A DNA stretch of 64,000 nucleotides from Bacillus sp. SLBN-46 (GTDB taxonomy: Bacteria > Bacillota > Bacilli > Bacillales > Cytobacillaceae): NCBI RefSeq assembly GCF_031453555.1, contig NZ_JAVIZM010000001.1:3665001-3729000 (forward strand), given 5' to 3'. Positions 7,460-16,071 of this stretch are shown piece by piece (position 1 is the first letter of the stretch; every line of letters begins with the position of its first letter). The position numbers and the translations under genes are program-made. The notes below the pieces were generated by a model. The model was not told the DNA's origin, did not search any database, and worked only from the letters and a program-made list of their open reading frames with translations.

Positions 7460-9575
7460 GACGTTCTGTCAGCTTGCGAATTTTATTCAATACTTGCTCC
7501 TCTTCTTCTGTTAAAGGATGATGGTCTATTACATATGATACATACCATGTAGCTTTTAAACGATAGGCGATGCGAAATCCACGGCGAATCAGCCTCTCAC
7601 TGTCAGGCCTTAAGTTGATACATACAAAAATTACTTCCTCCTGTCGCCATGGCCCTCTTAGTGTACTTTTTCTTTCCCATGCTTCTAAGCGCTCATCAAC
7701 ATCATCTGCAACTTCACGTAATGCTAGCTCTCTAAGTGCAATTAGATTTCCGGTCTTAAAAAAGTTATTTAGTGCTTGCTCCACTTTCTCAGAAGCGTAA
7801 ATGCGCCCTTCCTTCATTCGTTCTTGTAATGCTTTGGGAGAGATATCAATTAATTCAATTTCATCCGCTTTTCGAAGAATATGATCTGGCACGGTTTCCC
7901 TTACCCTAACCCCAGTTATTTGCTCCACACTATCATTTAAACTTTCTAAATGTTGTATATTCATTGTTGAGATCACTGAAATACCTGCGTCTAATATATC
8001 CTCTACATCTAAATACCGCTTATGATACTTGCTTCCAGGCACATTGGTATGCGCTAACTCATCGACAAGTACCACCTCTGGATTTCGCCTAATAATAGCT
8101 CCGGTATCCATTTCTTCTAACTTTGTTCCTTTATAGGTAATGATTTTTCGCGGGATGATATCCAAATGACCAATTTGCTCAATGGTTTCTTTTCTATCGT
8201 GTGTTTCTAACAATCCTATTACAATATCAATCCCCTTTTTCTTTAATTCATTTGCTTCCCTAAGCATCGTATAGGTTTTTCCTACCCCAGGTGCTGCCCC
8301 AACATATACCTTTAACGTCCCGCGTTTCAATTTATCCATCTTATTTACTAATTCCTGAGGCGTCAGACGTCGATAAGGATCCATTTCTTTTTCTTTATTT
8401 ATTTGTTTTGCTGGTAATACACGTTCACCAGCATTTTCAGCGCGATCGGCAACCATAAAAACATCAATATTATTCGTTTTCCGCAATATTCTGTTGATAA
8501 TTGATCCATAGGCAATTTCTTCCCAACGTGTTTGCTTCGATTGCCCCATGACAATCCGAGTAACTTTGTGCATGGTTGCATATTGGACGATTTGATTTGC
8601 AACCTCTTCTTGTTCTAGCGGTAGTTCCTCAAACTCCCCTCCCACTTTTTCTACTAGTTTCATAATAGAACGCTTAAAGGTAAGTTCATTCTTAGTTAAT
8701 TCCCTATTTGCAAAACAAACAACTAGTAAATCTCCTCCTAACCTTTTTGCAATCTGCTGCCCCCGTCTAACCAGGATGGACCCATTCCAATGATATTGAA
8801 CGGTCACTAAAATTTTTTCTGATGCACCCGATGGACCAATCATTCCATGCTTCTCGCGATAGTCATCAAGCGTATCATTTACCTCCCCCGCTAAAAAACG
8901 AAGAGCTACTTCACGCAGAACGGCGAGGTTGCTCGGATGTAAGAGATTATTTCCTTTACCTTTACCCTCATGCTGAAGCTCGATCTCTCCTTCCTGGAGT
9001 CTATTTAGGATCACTTCTGGTGTTACGTCCAACAGTTTTACTTCATCTGCCAACGCCAGTGTGTCTTCAGGAACAGTGCAACCCACCTTTACTTTTCCAC
9101 CTGTTAATTTATCTACAATCCCCCTTATTCCTTCCAGTTCATAAATGTTCACAGTAGTAATAACACTTATCTTGTTTTTCAGCAGATAATGAATATCGTC
9201 GAGACGTGTCAGTCTAGGGGCCTCTGGCCGATTTCGATGGGTTAGCACATCTACTAAAACCACTTCAGGATTACGAGCTATAATAGCATCTACATCCAGA
9301 TCGTCCTTCTCCTTACCATTTTCTATCCATTTAATAGAAGGAATAATTTCTAAACAGCCTATTTGTTCCGTTGTCTTAGGACGTTCCGACGCACTGATCA
9401 TACCAATAACAACGTCAATCCCATTCTTTTTGAGGTTATTACCCTCCATCAACATATGATAGGTTTTACCTGTTCCGCTAACCGCACCCAAGATGATTTT
9501 GAGTCTGCCTCGCTGCATCTGATAAATGGATTGCAATATTTCCTCTGGACTTTTCCTTTTAAATTGTTCACCCAT
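7434..9575 (-). CDS. KdpD-like sensor without kinase: two tandem KdpD-N/USP modules
   Basis: 713 residues. Module 1 (about 10-230) is a KdpD N-terminal domain with Walker A GAVSGTGKT (30-38), then a USP domain to about 385. Module 2 (about 393-620) is a canonical KdpD domain with GAAPGVGKT and VDELAHTNVPGS, then a second USP domain cut short by a stop at 7434 (see the adjoining fragment). In module 1 the Walker B region reads VDVLTHRN, so the acidic residue after Asp is replaced. No transmembrane helices or histidine kinase follow. Short kinase-less KdpDs are known in some Bacillus and cyanobacteria; the USP domain of S. aureus KdpD binds c-di-AMP. It is the last gene of the kdp operon, so a role in controlling Kdp is likely. 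Confidence 0.85.
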   Translation of the reverse strand: MGEQFKRKSPEEILQSIYQMQRGRLKIILGAVSGTGKTYHMLMEGNNLKKNGIDVVIGMISASERPKTTEQIGCLEIIPSIKWIENGKEKDDLDVDAIIARNPEVVLVDVLTHRNRPEAPRLTRLDDIHYLLKNKISVITTVNIYELEGIRGIVDKLTGGKVKVGCTVPEDTLALADEVKLLDVTPEVILNRLQEGEIELQHEGKGKGNNLLHPSNLAVLREVALRFLAGEVNDTLDDYREKHGMIGPSGASEKILVTVQYHWNGSILVRRGQQIAKRLGGDLLVVCFANRELTKNELTFKRSIMKLVEKVGGEFEELPLEQEEVANQIVQYATMHKVTRIVMGQSKQTRWEEIAYGSIINRILRKTNNIDVFMVADRAENAGERVLPAKQINKEKEMDPYRRLTPQELVNKMDKLKRGTLKVYVGAAPGVGKTYTMLREANELKKKGIDIVIGLLETHDRKETIEQIGHLDIIPRKIITYKGTKLEEMDTGAIIRRNPEVVLVDELAHTNVPGSKYHKRYLDVEDILDAGISVISTMNIQHLESLNDSVEQITGVRVRETVPDHILRKADEIELIDISPKALQERMKEGRIYASEKVEQALNNFFKTGNLIALRELALREVADDVDERLEAWERKSTLRGPWRQEEVIFVCINLRPDSERLIRRGFRIAYRLKATWYVSYVIDHHPLTEEEEQVLNKIRKLTERLGGKFEIL

Positions 9576-9642
9576 GTTTGCAGCCCCCGTTTATTTTACA
9601 TAGATATAGGAAAAAGGAGAGCACGTTGCTCCCCTGTTTGAG

Positions 9643-10218
9643 TTATTTCTCCAATAGTTGTTTTAAATCAAGGTTAAGTTTTAAAACATTGACTCTCGGT
9701 TCACCGAATAAACCAAGTTCTTTCCCTTCAGTATTTTTTTCAACCAAGTCTTCTAATTGACCTTTGTCAATTCCTGCCAACTTCTGTATACGTGGGATTT
9801 GAGCTAACGCGGCTTCTGGGCTGATATGCGGGTCCAACCCTGATCCAGAGTTCGTTACAAGATCAATCGGTACTTGGTCAACAGGTACATCAGGATTTTC
9901 TTTTTTCCAATTTTCTACAGACTCTTTCGTACGCTTGATCATATCTTCATTAGATGGAGCATAATTGTTCGTCCCAGATCCTGCAGCATTGTATTCAATG
10001 CTGGAAACCCTGCCTTGAAAAAGTTTCGGGTCATCAAATTTTTGTCCGATTAGTGTAGATCCGACCACTTGCCCTTTTTCATCGTATAGAAGACTTCCGT
10101 TCGCTTTCTCAGGAGCTATCATATTCGCAATTCCAGTAACCAGAAGATGATAACCCAATCCCAAAATGACCATTAGTAAAAGACTAAGTATAGTGTTCTT
10201 CATTATATTCGATAACAT
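9643..10218 (-). CDS. kdpC: Potassium-transporting ATPase subunit C
   Basis: About 191 residues: one N-terminal membrane helix, then a soluble domain with the KdpC hallmarks [41 protein letters not shown] and [16 protein letters not shown]. KdpC is the single-span subunit that sits with KdpA and helps ATP binding by KdpB. ATG 10218 is preferred because GGAAGG precedes it; an upstream in-frame ATG at 10242 lacks a good site. Confidence 0.95.
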   Translation of the reverse strand: MLSNIMKNTILSLLLMVILGLGYHLLVTGIANMIAPEKANGSLLYDEKGQVVGSTLIGQKFDDPKLFQGRVSSIEYNAAGSGTNNYAPSNEDMIKRTKESVENWKKENPDVPVDQVPIDLVTNSGSGLDPHISPEAALAQIPRIQKLAGIDKGQLEDLVEKNTEGKELGLFGEPRVNVLKLNLDLKQLLEK

Positions 10219-10254
10219 ATTTTTTCTTCCTTCCCCGAACATTTAATATGGGAA

Positions 10255-12285
10255 CTAAATAAATAGATTAACGGCGATATCGATTAACTTGATTCCGATA
10301 AACGGAACCACCACACCACCTAAACCATACACGAAGAGGTTGCGGCGAAGTAATTCTGCAGACCCCATCGGCTTATAGGTGACCCCTTTCATCGCTAAAG
10401 GAATCAGCATCGGTATTATGATGGCATTGAAGATCAAGGCTGAAAGAATTGCTGAAGTTGGTGAACCAAGATGCATAATGTTCAGCACACTTAAGTCAGG
10501 AATCGCCAGCATAAACATCGCTGGAATAATCGCAAAATACTTGGCAACGTCGTTCGCAATACTAAAAGTAGTGAGTGCCCCGCGGGTCATTAGTAATTGC
10601 TTACCAATTGAAACGACTTCAATAATCTTGGTAGGATCGGAATCCAAGTCGACCATGTTGGCGGCTTCTTTCGCTGCCATCGTTCCACTATTCATTGCTA
10701 AGCCAACATCCGCTTGAGCAAGGGCAGGCGCATCGTTGGTTCCATCACCGGTCATCGCGACCAGCTTACCTTCACCTTGTTCTTTTCGTATCGCGGAAAT
10801 CTTGTCTTCCGGCTTGGCCTCTGCAATGAAATCATCAACTCCTGCTTCTCTCGCAATCGTAGCTGCTGTCAGCGGGTTGTCTCCTGTACACATGATGGTT
10901 TTAATTCCCATTTTACGAAGCTGATCAAACCGCTCTTTCATTCCTGGTTTTACGGTGTCTTTGAGATAAATAAGTCCATAGATTACTTGATCAACTGCAA
11001 CCGCTAACGGGGTTCCTCCTTCAGAAGCGATCCGGTTGGATTTTTCCTGTAGATCTTGAGGAATTTTTCCGCCTTGTTCGATCACCCATTGCTTGACTGC
11101 ATCAACTGCTCCTTTTCTAACTTTACGGCCGTCAATTAAAGTTAGACCGCTCATTCTGGTCTCGGCTCTAAATTCAATGAAATCACTGTTATCGGTTAGA
11201 GAATCATTATATGTGAAGTTTAATTTCTTCATTAATTCTAAAACCGAACGCCCTTCTGGAGTTTCATCCTTAACTGAGCTAATCGCTGCCCAAGAAGCAA
11301 GCTCCTCCACCTTGTGATTTCCAACAGGAGTAAATTCACTTGCCATCCGGTTTCCGAACGTAATCGTACCTGTTTTATCTAGAATAATTGTATTTATATC
11401 TCCTGAAGCTTCCACCGCTTTACCAGACATAGCAATGACATTGAATTGAGTAACCCGGTCCATCCCGGCGATCCCGATTGCTGACAACAAGCCACCTATA
11501 GTGGTTGGAATCAAACATACCAACAGGGCAATTAAGACAGGAATCTCAAGATTGATCTCTAAATACTTAGCGAAAAATGGAAGAGTTACAACAACAATCA
11601 TGAAAATCAACGTCAAGCTTGTTAGTACTGTGTTCAGAGCGATTTCGTTAGGCGTCTTTTGTCTCTGCGCTCCTTCAACTAAGGAAATCATACGATCTAG
11701 GAAGGATTCTCCTGGTTCACTGGAAATACGCACCTTGATTTCGTCACTTACAACACGAGTTCCACCTGTTACAGAACTAAAATCACCACCTGCTTCTTTA
11801 ATCACTGGAGCAGACTCCCCAGTAATTGCAGATTCATCTACAGAAGCAATTCCTTGAATGACTTCACCGTCCCCAGGAATTAGCTCCCCCTGGGACACAA
11901 TGACGATATCTCCTTTACGAAGATCTGTTGACGAAACGTTCATAATCGTTCCATTCACGATTTTTTTTGCAATACTCTCTTTTTTAGTATTCTTTAAAGA
12001 ATCTGCCTGTGCTTTCCCGCGTCCCTCTGCTAATGCTTCTGCAAAATTTGCGAATAAAACGGTAAGTAGTAGAATAATAGACACCGTTGCATTAAACCAA
12101 GGGGAAACATCCCCTCCTAAAGCACCTGAAAAAAATGTAAATAGCAGAGTGATAATAAATCCTACCTCAACCACAAACATAATTGGGTTTCGAACCATTA
12201 CTCTAGGGTCTAGCTTAATAAATGATTCTTTTAAGGCTTGTTTGACTATATCTGAATTGATCATTGTTTTTTTCTGATTACTCAT
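10255..12285 (-). CDS. kdpB: Potassium-transporting P-type ATPase subunit B
   Basis: 676 residues with P-type ATPase motifs: TGES actuator loop ([12 protein letters not shown]), phosphorylation site [11 protein letters not shown] near residue 303, TGDNPLTAA and [19 protein letters not shown] hinge motifs. It energises KdpA-mediated K+ uptake under low potassium. GGAGGAG precedes the ATG. It is 30 bp from kdpA and 36 bp from kdpC, so it is part of one transcript. Confidence 0.97.
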   Translation of the reverse strand: MSNQKKTMINSDIVKQALKESFIKLDPRVMVRNPIMFVVEVGFIITLLFTFFSGALGGDVSPWFNATVSIILLLTVLFANFAEALAEGRGKAQADSLKNTKKESIAKKIVNGTIMNVSSTDLRKGDIVIVSQGELIPGDGEVIQGIASVDESAITGESAPVIKEAGGDFSSVTGGTRVVSDEIKVRISSEPGESFLDRMISLVEGAQRQKTPNEIALNTVLTSLTLIFMIVVVTLPFFAKYLEINLEIPVLIALLVCLIPTTIGGLLSAIGIAGMDRVTQFNVIAMSGKAVEASGDINTIILDKTGTITFGNRMASEFTPVGNHKVEELASWAAISSVKDETPEGRSVLELMKKLNFTYNDSLTDNSDFIEFRAETRMSGLTLIDGRKVRKGAVDAVKQWVIEQGGKIPQDLQEKSNRIASEGGTPLAVAVDQVIYGLIYLKDTVKPGMKERFDQLRKMGIKTIMCTGDNPLTAATIAREAGVDDFIAEAKPEDKISAIRKEQGEGKLVAMTGDGTNDAPALAQADVGLAMNSGTMAAKEAANMVDLDSDPTKIIEVVSIGKQLLMTRGALTTFSIANDVAKYFAIIPAMFMLAIPDLSVLNIMHLGSPTSAILSALIFNAIIIPMLIPLAMKGVTYKPMGSAELLRRNLFVYGLGGVVVPFIGIKLIDIAVNLFI

Positions 12286-12315
12286 GGTTTACTCCTCCAA
12301 AGGAAACTCCATTAA

Positions 12316-13983
12316 TTATTTTAATGTCAAATGTTCAGCAATCGGTCCTAGGACAAGACCAGGGAAGAAGGTAAGGGCACCAATTAAAATAACGGTCCCA
12401 ATAAACACTCCTCCGAACAAGGCAGTATCTGTACGGAATGTACCAACTGTTTCCGGAACTGGTTTTTTCGCCGCTAAAGAACCCACAACGGCAAGCAAGG
12501 TGACAAATGAAATATATCGACCAAGGAACATCACAATACCTGTTGAGATATTCCAAAATGGTGTATTATCTCCTAAACCTTCGAACCCTGATCCATTATT
12601 GGCAGCCGATGAAGTATATTCATACATGGCCTGTGTTAAACCATGGAATCCTGGATTAGAAATTGTGTCTGGATGCAGTACGACTGCCAATGCCGTCGGT
12701 ACCAAAATCAGAATAGGATGAACTAAAAGAGTGACAGCAATCAAAATCATCTCTTTGCCTTCAATCTTCTTCCCTAAGAATTCTGGTGTCCGTCCAACCA
12801 TAAGACCGCATAAAAACACTCCAATCATGGCGTACATTAAAACGTTTAGAAAGCCTGCGCCAATTCCACCAAAAATGGTATTAAGCATCATGTTTGAAAT
12901 CGTTACTAGTCCGCCAATTGGTGTAAGGGTGTCATGCATCGTATTGACCGCTCCGGTTTCTGAAGCAGTTGTAACAGTAGAATATAGAGCTGATTGGGCA
13001 ACGCCAAAACGTACTTCCTTTCCTTCCATGGTACCTTGTTCATGTTGAACTCCTAATGCATTTAAAGCAGGGTTTCCTTGGTATTCATAAGTCAGTGAAA
13101 CACCCAGCATAATAAGAAACATCATGAACATAGAGATGAACAACACTCGGCCTTGCTTGGCATTCCCTACCATTTTCCCATAAGCAAATGGAGTAGCCGT
13201 ACCAATTAACAACATAAGTAAAATTTGAATCAGGTTACTAATTGCGTTTGGATTTTCAAAAGGATGCGCTGAGTTTACCCCGAAAAAGCCGCCTCCGTTA
13301 TTCCCCAATTCTTTAATCGCTAAAAATGACGCCACCGGTCCGCGTGCGATTTGCTGCTCTGCACCAGCAATCGTTTTAGCCGTTACGGTAGGATCTAATG
13401 TTTGCGGTACTCCTAAGAAAAGAAATGCTAGTGCTGAAATAAATGAAATAGGTAGAAGCACCCGGAATATAGAGCGTATTAGGTCTACATAAAAATTTCC
13501 TAAAGGCTTACCAGCTAATCCACGAATAAAAGCAATTATGACAGCTAGTGCCGTCGCCGGAGCAGTAAACATCATTAGGCCTATTGCTACCATCTGCGCT
13601 AAATAGGATAATCCGCTTTCCCCACTGTAGTGCTGTAAATTAGTATTGGTCATAAAGCTAATTGCGGTATTAAACGATAGGGTTTGTTCCATTGCTTTAA
13701 TTCCACTTGGATTCAGCGGTAAAATTCCTTGAATCCGAAAAAACACGTAAACTAGTAAAATCATCACAGTATTCGAACAAATGACGGCAATTGCATACTG
13801 CTTCCAAGTTTGATCCTTTGTTTTGATTCTAGAAAAACGGTAGATCAACTTCTCAAAGCCAAAAATGCGATCCAATTTTGTTTTGTTATAATCGAATGCA
13901 GTAGCTAAATAGACCCCCATCGGTTTTGCAAGTAATAAGACGAGGATTAAGGTAATCCCCACGGATAATAGTGCGGTAGTCAA
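12316..13983 (-). CDS. kdpA: Potassium-transporting ATPase subunit A
   Basis: About 555 residues, ten membrane helices, with KdpA selectivity-loop segments (SFMTNTNLQHYSGESGLSYL, KELGNNGGGFFGVNSAHPFENP, TGAVNTMHDTLTPIGG, YTSSAANNGSGFEGLG). It forms the K+ pathway. The TTG at 13983 is chosen because TGGAGGG is seven bases upstream; the longer GTG form at 13998 overlaps that site. It follows kdpF by about 40 bp. Confidence 0.96.
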   Translation of the reverse strand: MTTALLSVGITLILVLLLAKPMGVYLATAFDYNKTKLDRIFGFEKLIYRFSRIKTKDQTWKQYAIAVICSNTVMILLVYVFFRIQGILPLNPSGIKAMEQTLSFNTAISFMTNTNLQHYSGESGLSYLAQMVAIGLMMFTAPATALAVIIAFIRGLAGKPLGNFYVDLIRSIFRVLLPISFISALAFLFLGVPQTLDPTVTAKTIAGAEQQIARGPVASFLAIKELGNNGGGFFGVNSAHPFENPNAISNLIQILLMLLIGTATPFAYGKMVGNAKQGRVLFISMFMMFLIMLGVSLTYEYQGNPALNALGVQHEQGTMEGKEVRFGVAQSALYSTVTTASETGAVNTMHDTLTPIGGLVTISNMMLNTIFGGIGAGFLNVLMYAMIGVFLCGLMVGRTPEFLGKKIEGKEMILIAVTLLVHPILILVPTALAVVLHPDTISNPGFHGLTQAMYEYTSSAANNGSGFEGLGDNTPFWNISTGIVMFLGRYISFVTLLAVVGSLAAKKPVPETVGTFRTDTALFGGVFIGTVILIGALTFFPGLVLGPIAEHLTLK

Positions 13984-14025
13984 TGTATTTCCCTCCACTT
14001 GAAATCAAGTTTTTATTTTTTTCAA

Positions 14026-14106
14026 TTAAAATTTTTCAGGATGAATAAGTACATATCCAAGATACACAAACAAAGCAGCTATAATGATTCCTATAAAAAC
14101 TAGCAT
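14026..14106 (-). CDS. kdpF: KdpF small membrane subunit
   Basis: A 26-residue single-helix peptide ending in LGYVLIHPEKF, which matches the usual KdpF pattern (a hydrophobic helix followed by L.Y.L..PE.F). The ATG overlaps the stop of the preceding small ORF by one base (TAATG), so translation is coupled. KdpF stabilises the KdpABC complex. Confidence 0.85.
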   Translation of the reverse strand: MLVFIGIIIAALFVYLGYVLIHPEKF

Positions 14107-14210
14107 TACTTAACACTCCCTTTCTGAATTACAGAATCAGCCCAACGAACAAGTCCCAGCATTAGTGCTCCCAAACCAAAAATGGCAGCTACCATTAGAA
14201 TATCTAGCAT
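14106..14210 (-). CDS. 34-aa membrane microprotein upstream of kdpF
   Basis: GGGGGG lies five bases before ATG 14210. The peptide is one hydrophobic helix (AAIFGLGALMLGLVRW) with a short charged tail, and its stop overlaps the kdpF start. Similar short one-helix ORFs are found next to kdpF in other genomes as I remember them, but none has an assigned role. It may be an extra Kdp subunit or only serve translational coupling. Confidence 0.7.
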   Translation of the reverse strand: MLDILMVAAIFGLGALMLGLVRWADSVIQKGSVK

Positions 14211-14395
14211 TTAAATCCCCCCTTTTTTGATTATTCATCCAGTGACATTTACAAAACATCACCATCAGAAAGCATAAAAAATAGACCATACGTACTCCTT
14301 CCCCAGTTGAGCAATTGAGACCAAGAACCAGAACTAGAAACACCTCAAAAAGAGATATTCCTATAAAGGATTCTTGTCATAATTGATCATATTGG

Positions 14396-14477
14396 AGAAA
14401 AAGTATGCATGGTCTACTTAGCGCCCAGCAAGCCTGTAAGGCTTCCTTTGCGTCCTGTCTTCCAGTTTACTTTTTCT
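14396..14477 (-). ncRNA. Structured leader element (GACGCAAAG core) in the kdp 5' UTR
   Basis: A perfect 10-bp closing stem (AGAAAAAGTA at 14468-14477 with TACTTTTTCT at 14396-14405) encloses two short hairpins, CTG-GAAGA-CAG and AAGCCT-TAC-AGGCTT, with a GGACGCAAAGG stretch between them. The AAAC..G-loop-GGACGCAAAG part resembles the core of GEMM-I (c-di-GMP) riboswitches, but the 3' half does not fit that consensus. It lies downstream of the c-di-AMP riboswitch and about 190 bp before the first ORF. Confidence 0.45.
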
Positions 14478-14532
14478 AAAAATAGGCATAATAAAAAGAC
14501 CTACTTAGTTTGTCAGGCTGCCCTCTTGCTTA

Positions 14533-14582
14533 AAAACAAAAAAGCCCCCTGAATAAGGTGGTCTTTAGACCTCCTTCGCTTT
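14533..14582 (-). terminator. Expression-platform terminator of the c-di-AMP riboswitch
   Basis: On the minus strand AAGGAGGTC pairs with GACCACCTT, with AAGC/GCTT possible at the base, followed by GCTTTTTTGTTTTT. The AAGC arm could pair instead with GCTT at the aptamer 5' end, giving a mutually exclusive switch. Confidence 0.75.
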
Positions 14583-14706
14583 AGCCGACGAAGTTAGCTG
14601 ACGGGTAGGATGGCGAAAGAGTTTCTCATCCCTTCTGGTTCCCCAGAATTAACCCCAAAAAATTGGTTCCTCCGTTCCTGAATAAATCAGGATTAAGCCG
14701 TCTATT
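14583..14706 (-). promoter_or_regulatory. ydaO-type c-di-AMP riboswitch controlling the kdp operon
   Basis: The minus strand contains the ydaO/yuaA aptamer signatures in order: GGCTTAATCCTG, CAGGAACGGAGGAACCAAT, TTGGGGTTAATTC, GAAGGGATGAGAAAC, CATCCTACCCGTCAGCTAAC and TTCGT. An intrinsic terminator follows. In known cases binding of c-di-AMP terminates transcription of K+ uptake genes, so high c-di-AMP should shut off kdp here. A sigma-A-like promoter lies immediately upstream. Confidence 0.92.
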
Positions 14707-14719
14707 TACTTATGCTGTT

Positions 14720-14748
14720 ATTCTATTTCGTTAATTAGTATTTGTAAA
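14720..14748 (-). promoter_or_regulatory. Promoter of the kdp operon
   Basis: Minus strand TTTACA, 17-bp spacer, TAGAAT; the start site would fall a few bases before the riboswitch aptamer. Confidence 0.65.
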
Positions 14749-14868
14749 CAGCCAATTTCATGTAATATTCCGCTGAATTTATAGGTTTTTTTTGCTTTTT
14801 CATTAATTATCTCTTAATTTCTCATTTTTTCTCTTTATTTTACTTTTTAATACCTATTTTTTTTACTA

Positions 14869-14899
14869 TTGACATTATATAAAATGCAAGTAATATAAT
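14869..14899 (+). promoter_or_regulatory. Promoter of the DUF2294 gene
   Basis: TTGACA at 14869 with TAATAT after 16 bp or TATAAT after 19 bp, about 50 bp upstream of the coding region. Confidence 0.55.
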
Positions 14900-14947
14900 G
14901 TTCATGATTTAGATAGAAATATGTAAATAGATCCGGGGGTTTTGGGG

Positions 14948-15316
14948 ATGGCTAATTCTAAGAGGAAACTAGAGGCTGAAATCAGCTCAGCATTTATTAA
15001 ATTTCAGAGAGAATTACTTGGACGTGGTCCACAGGAAGCAAAAACATACATCGTACAGGACATGGTCATAACACGCTTCAAAGGCGTATTAACCACCGAG
15101 GAGAAGCATCTTGTAACCCACGACACAGGCAGAAAACTAGTAAAGCAAATGAGACAAGTCTTACGTGAAATGTATAGTCATGATTTTGAAAAAATAGTAG
15201 AAGAATTTACAAAATGTAAGGTCTTATCTAGTCATAGTGATATTAGTACAAAGATTGGAGAAAGAATTGAGGTTTTTATTGTTGATAAAGATTTAGAAAA
15301 ATCACTTGAAGACTAG
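14948..15316 (+). CDS. DUF2294 domain protein
   Basis: About 122 residues matching the DUF2294 pattern seen in B. subtilis YbcI: basic N-terminus, SAFIKFQRELLGRGPQEAKTYIVQDMVITRFKGVLT, then a region with R..L...R...R. The biochemical role is unknown. ATG 14948 has GGGGGT seven bases upstream; the TTG at 14942 would be too close. It is transcribed alone, divergently from the kdp leader. Confidence 0.8.
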   Translation: MANSKRKLEAEISSAFIKFQRELLGRGPQEAKTYIVQDMVITRFKGVLTTEEKHLVTHDTGRKLVKQMRQVLREMYSHDFEKIVEEFTKCKVLSSHSDISTKIGERIEVFIVDKDLEKSLED

Positions 15317-15319
15317 CTT

Positions 15320-15350
15320 AAAAAGCTCTACCTCTCAAGTAGAGCTTTTT
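15320..15350. terminator. Bidirectional terminator overlapping the end of the TspO-like gene
   Basis: AAAAAGCTCTAC pairs with GTAGAGCTTTTT across a seven-base loop. The minus-strand gene ends at 15335, inside this hairpin, so its last codons form one arm. Confidence 0.88.
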
Positions 15351-16060
15351 CCTTTATTGACCCATAGAAAAATTAGTAATGCTATTGATAGTACGTAAGA
15401 AACGTAACTTACACTAGGAAAGGTAGCTTGATTTTTCACACCAATCCCAATCAAAGCCCATATAAATACCAAGACATAATAAGGGTCTTTTTCTTTCATG
15501 TAAAAAATCCCCGCCAGTAATGCAGCGACCCATAGCATAATAATCGTCCACACAACTGGTGATATTCCCCAGCCATTCCATTGAATATAAACCAGATAAT
15601 AGCTAATATTTGCAATCAATGCCACACTAACCCATCCCAAATAGATGGATATAGGGATTACATCTATCTTTGGAGGGTGAAAGCTTTTTACTTTTTTATA
15701 TAGAAAAATAAGTGTAATCAAAAAAGCAATCATGACTAAAACCGTATAGAAAAAGTACTCATAATGCCATAAAAAAATCCACAGGATATTTAGCATACAG
15801 GTAAGAAGAAAAAGTCCACTAGTGGATTGGTAAAGAGGGAGATTTCTTCGGTTCTTCGGCAACTGTCTGAGCACCCAGATAAAGAGTAATAAGTAAATGA
15901 GTCCCCAAATACTAAATACATAGCCTGCAGGTGTAAATAACACATTTAACCTGTTAGAAATTTCGCCCGTAGTCTGTCCGTTTAGCGGCAACGTATTAGC
16001 TAATGCATTAACAATAACCACTAATAATAGACCAAGAAAATTCAAACCGAACCGAATCAT
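15335..16060 (-). CDS. TspO/MBR-related (tryptophan-rich sensory protein) membrane protein
   Basis: 241 residues with about seven membrane helices and many Trp, including the family-like FTPAGYVFSIWGLIYLLL segment near residue 45 and IQWNGWGISPVVWTIIMLWVAALLAG near residue 170. It looks like the longer branch of the TspO/MBR superfamily, whose members bind porphyrins or other tetrapyrroles and respond to light or oxygen. It sits 12 bp after the photolyase and is probably co-transcribed with it and the MerR regulator, fitting a light-response unit. Confidence 0.75.
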   Translation of the reverse strand: MIRFGLNFLGLLLVVIVNALANTLPLNGQTTGEISNRLNVLFTPAGYVFSIWGLIYLLLFIWVLRQLPKNRRNLPLYQSTSGLFLLTCMLNILWIFLWHYEYFFYTVLVMIAFLITLIFLYKKVKSFHPPKIDVIPISIYLGWVSVALIANISYYLVYIQWNGWGISPVVWTIIMLWVAALLAGIFYMKEKDPYYVLVFIWALIGIGVKNQATFPSVSYVSYVLSIALLIFLWVNKGKSST

Positions 16061-16071
16061 CCTATACCCCC

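Noticed and set aside
12284..13048. Plus-strand open frames opposite kdpA
   Set aside because: They are antisense to a gene with strong KdpA motifs and have no ribosome binding sites or family features.
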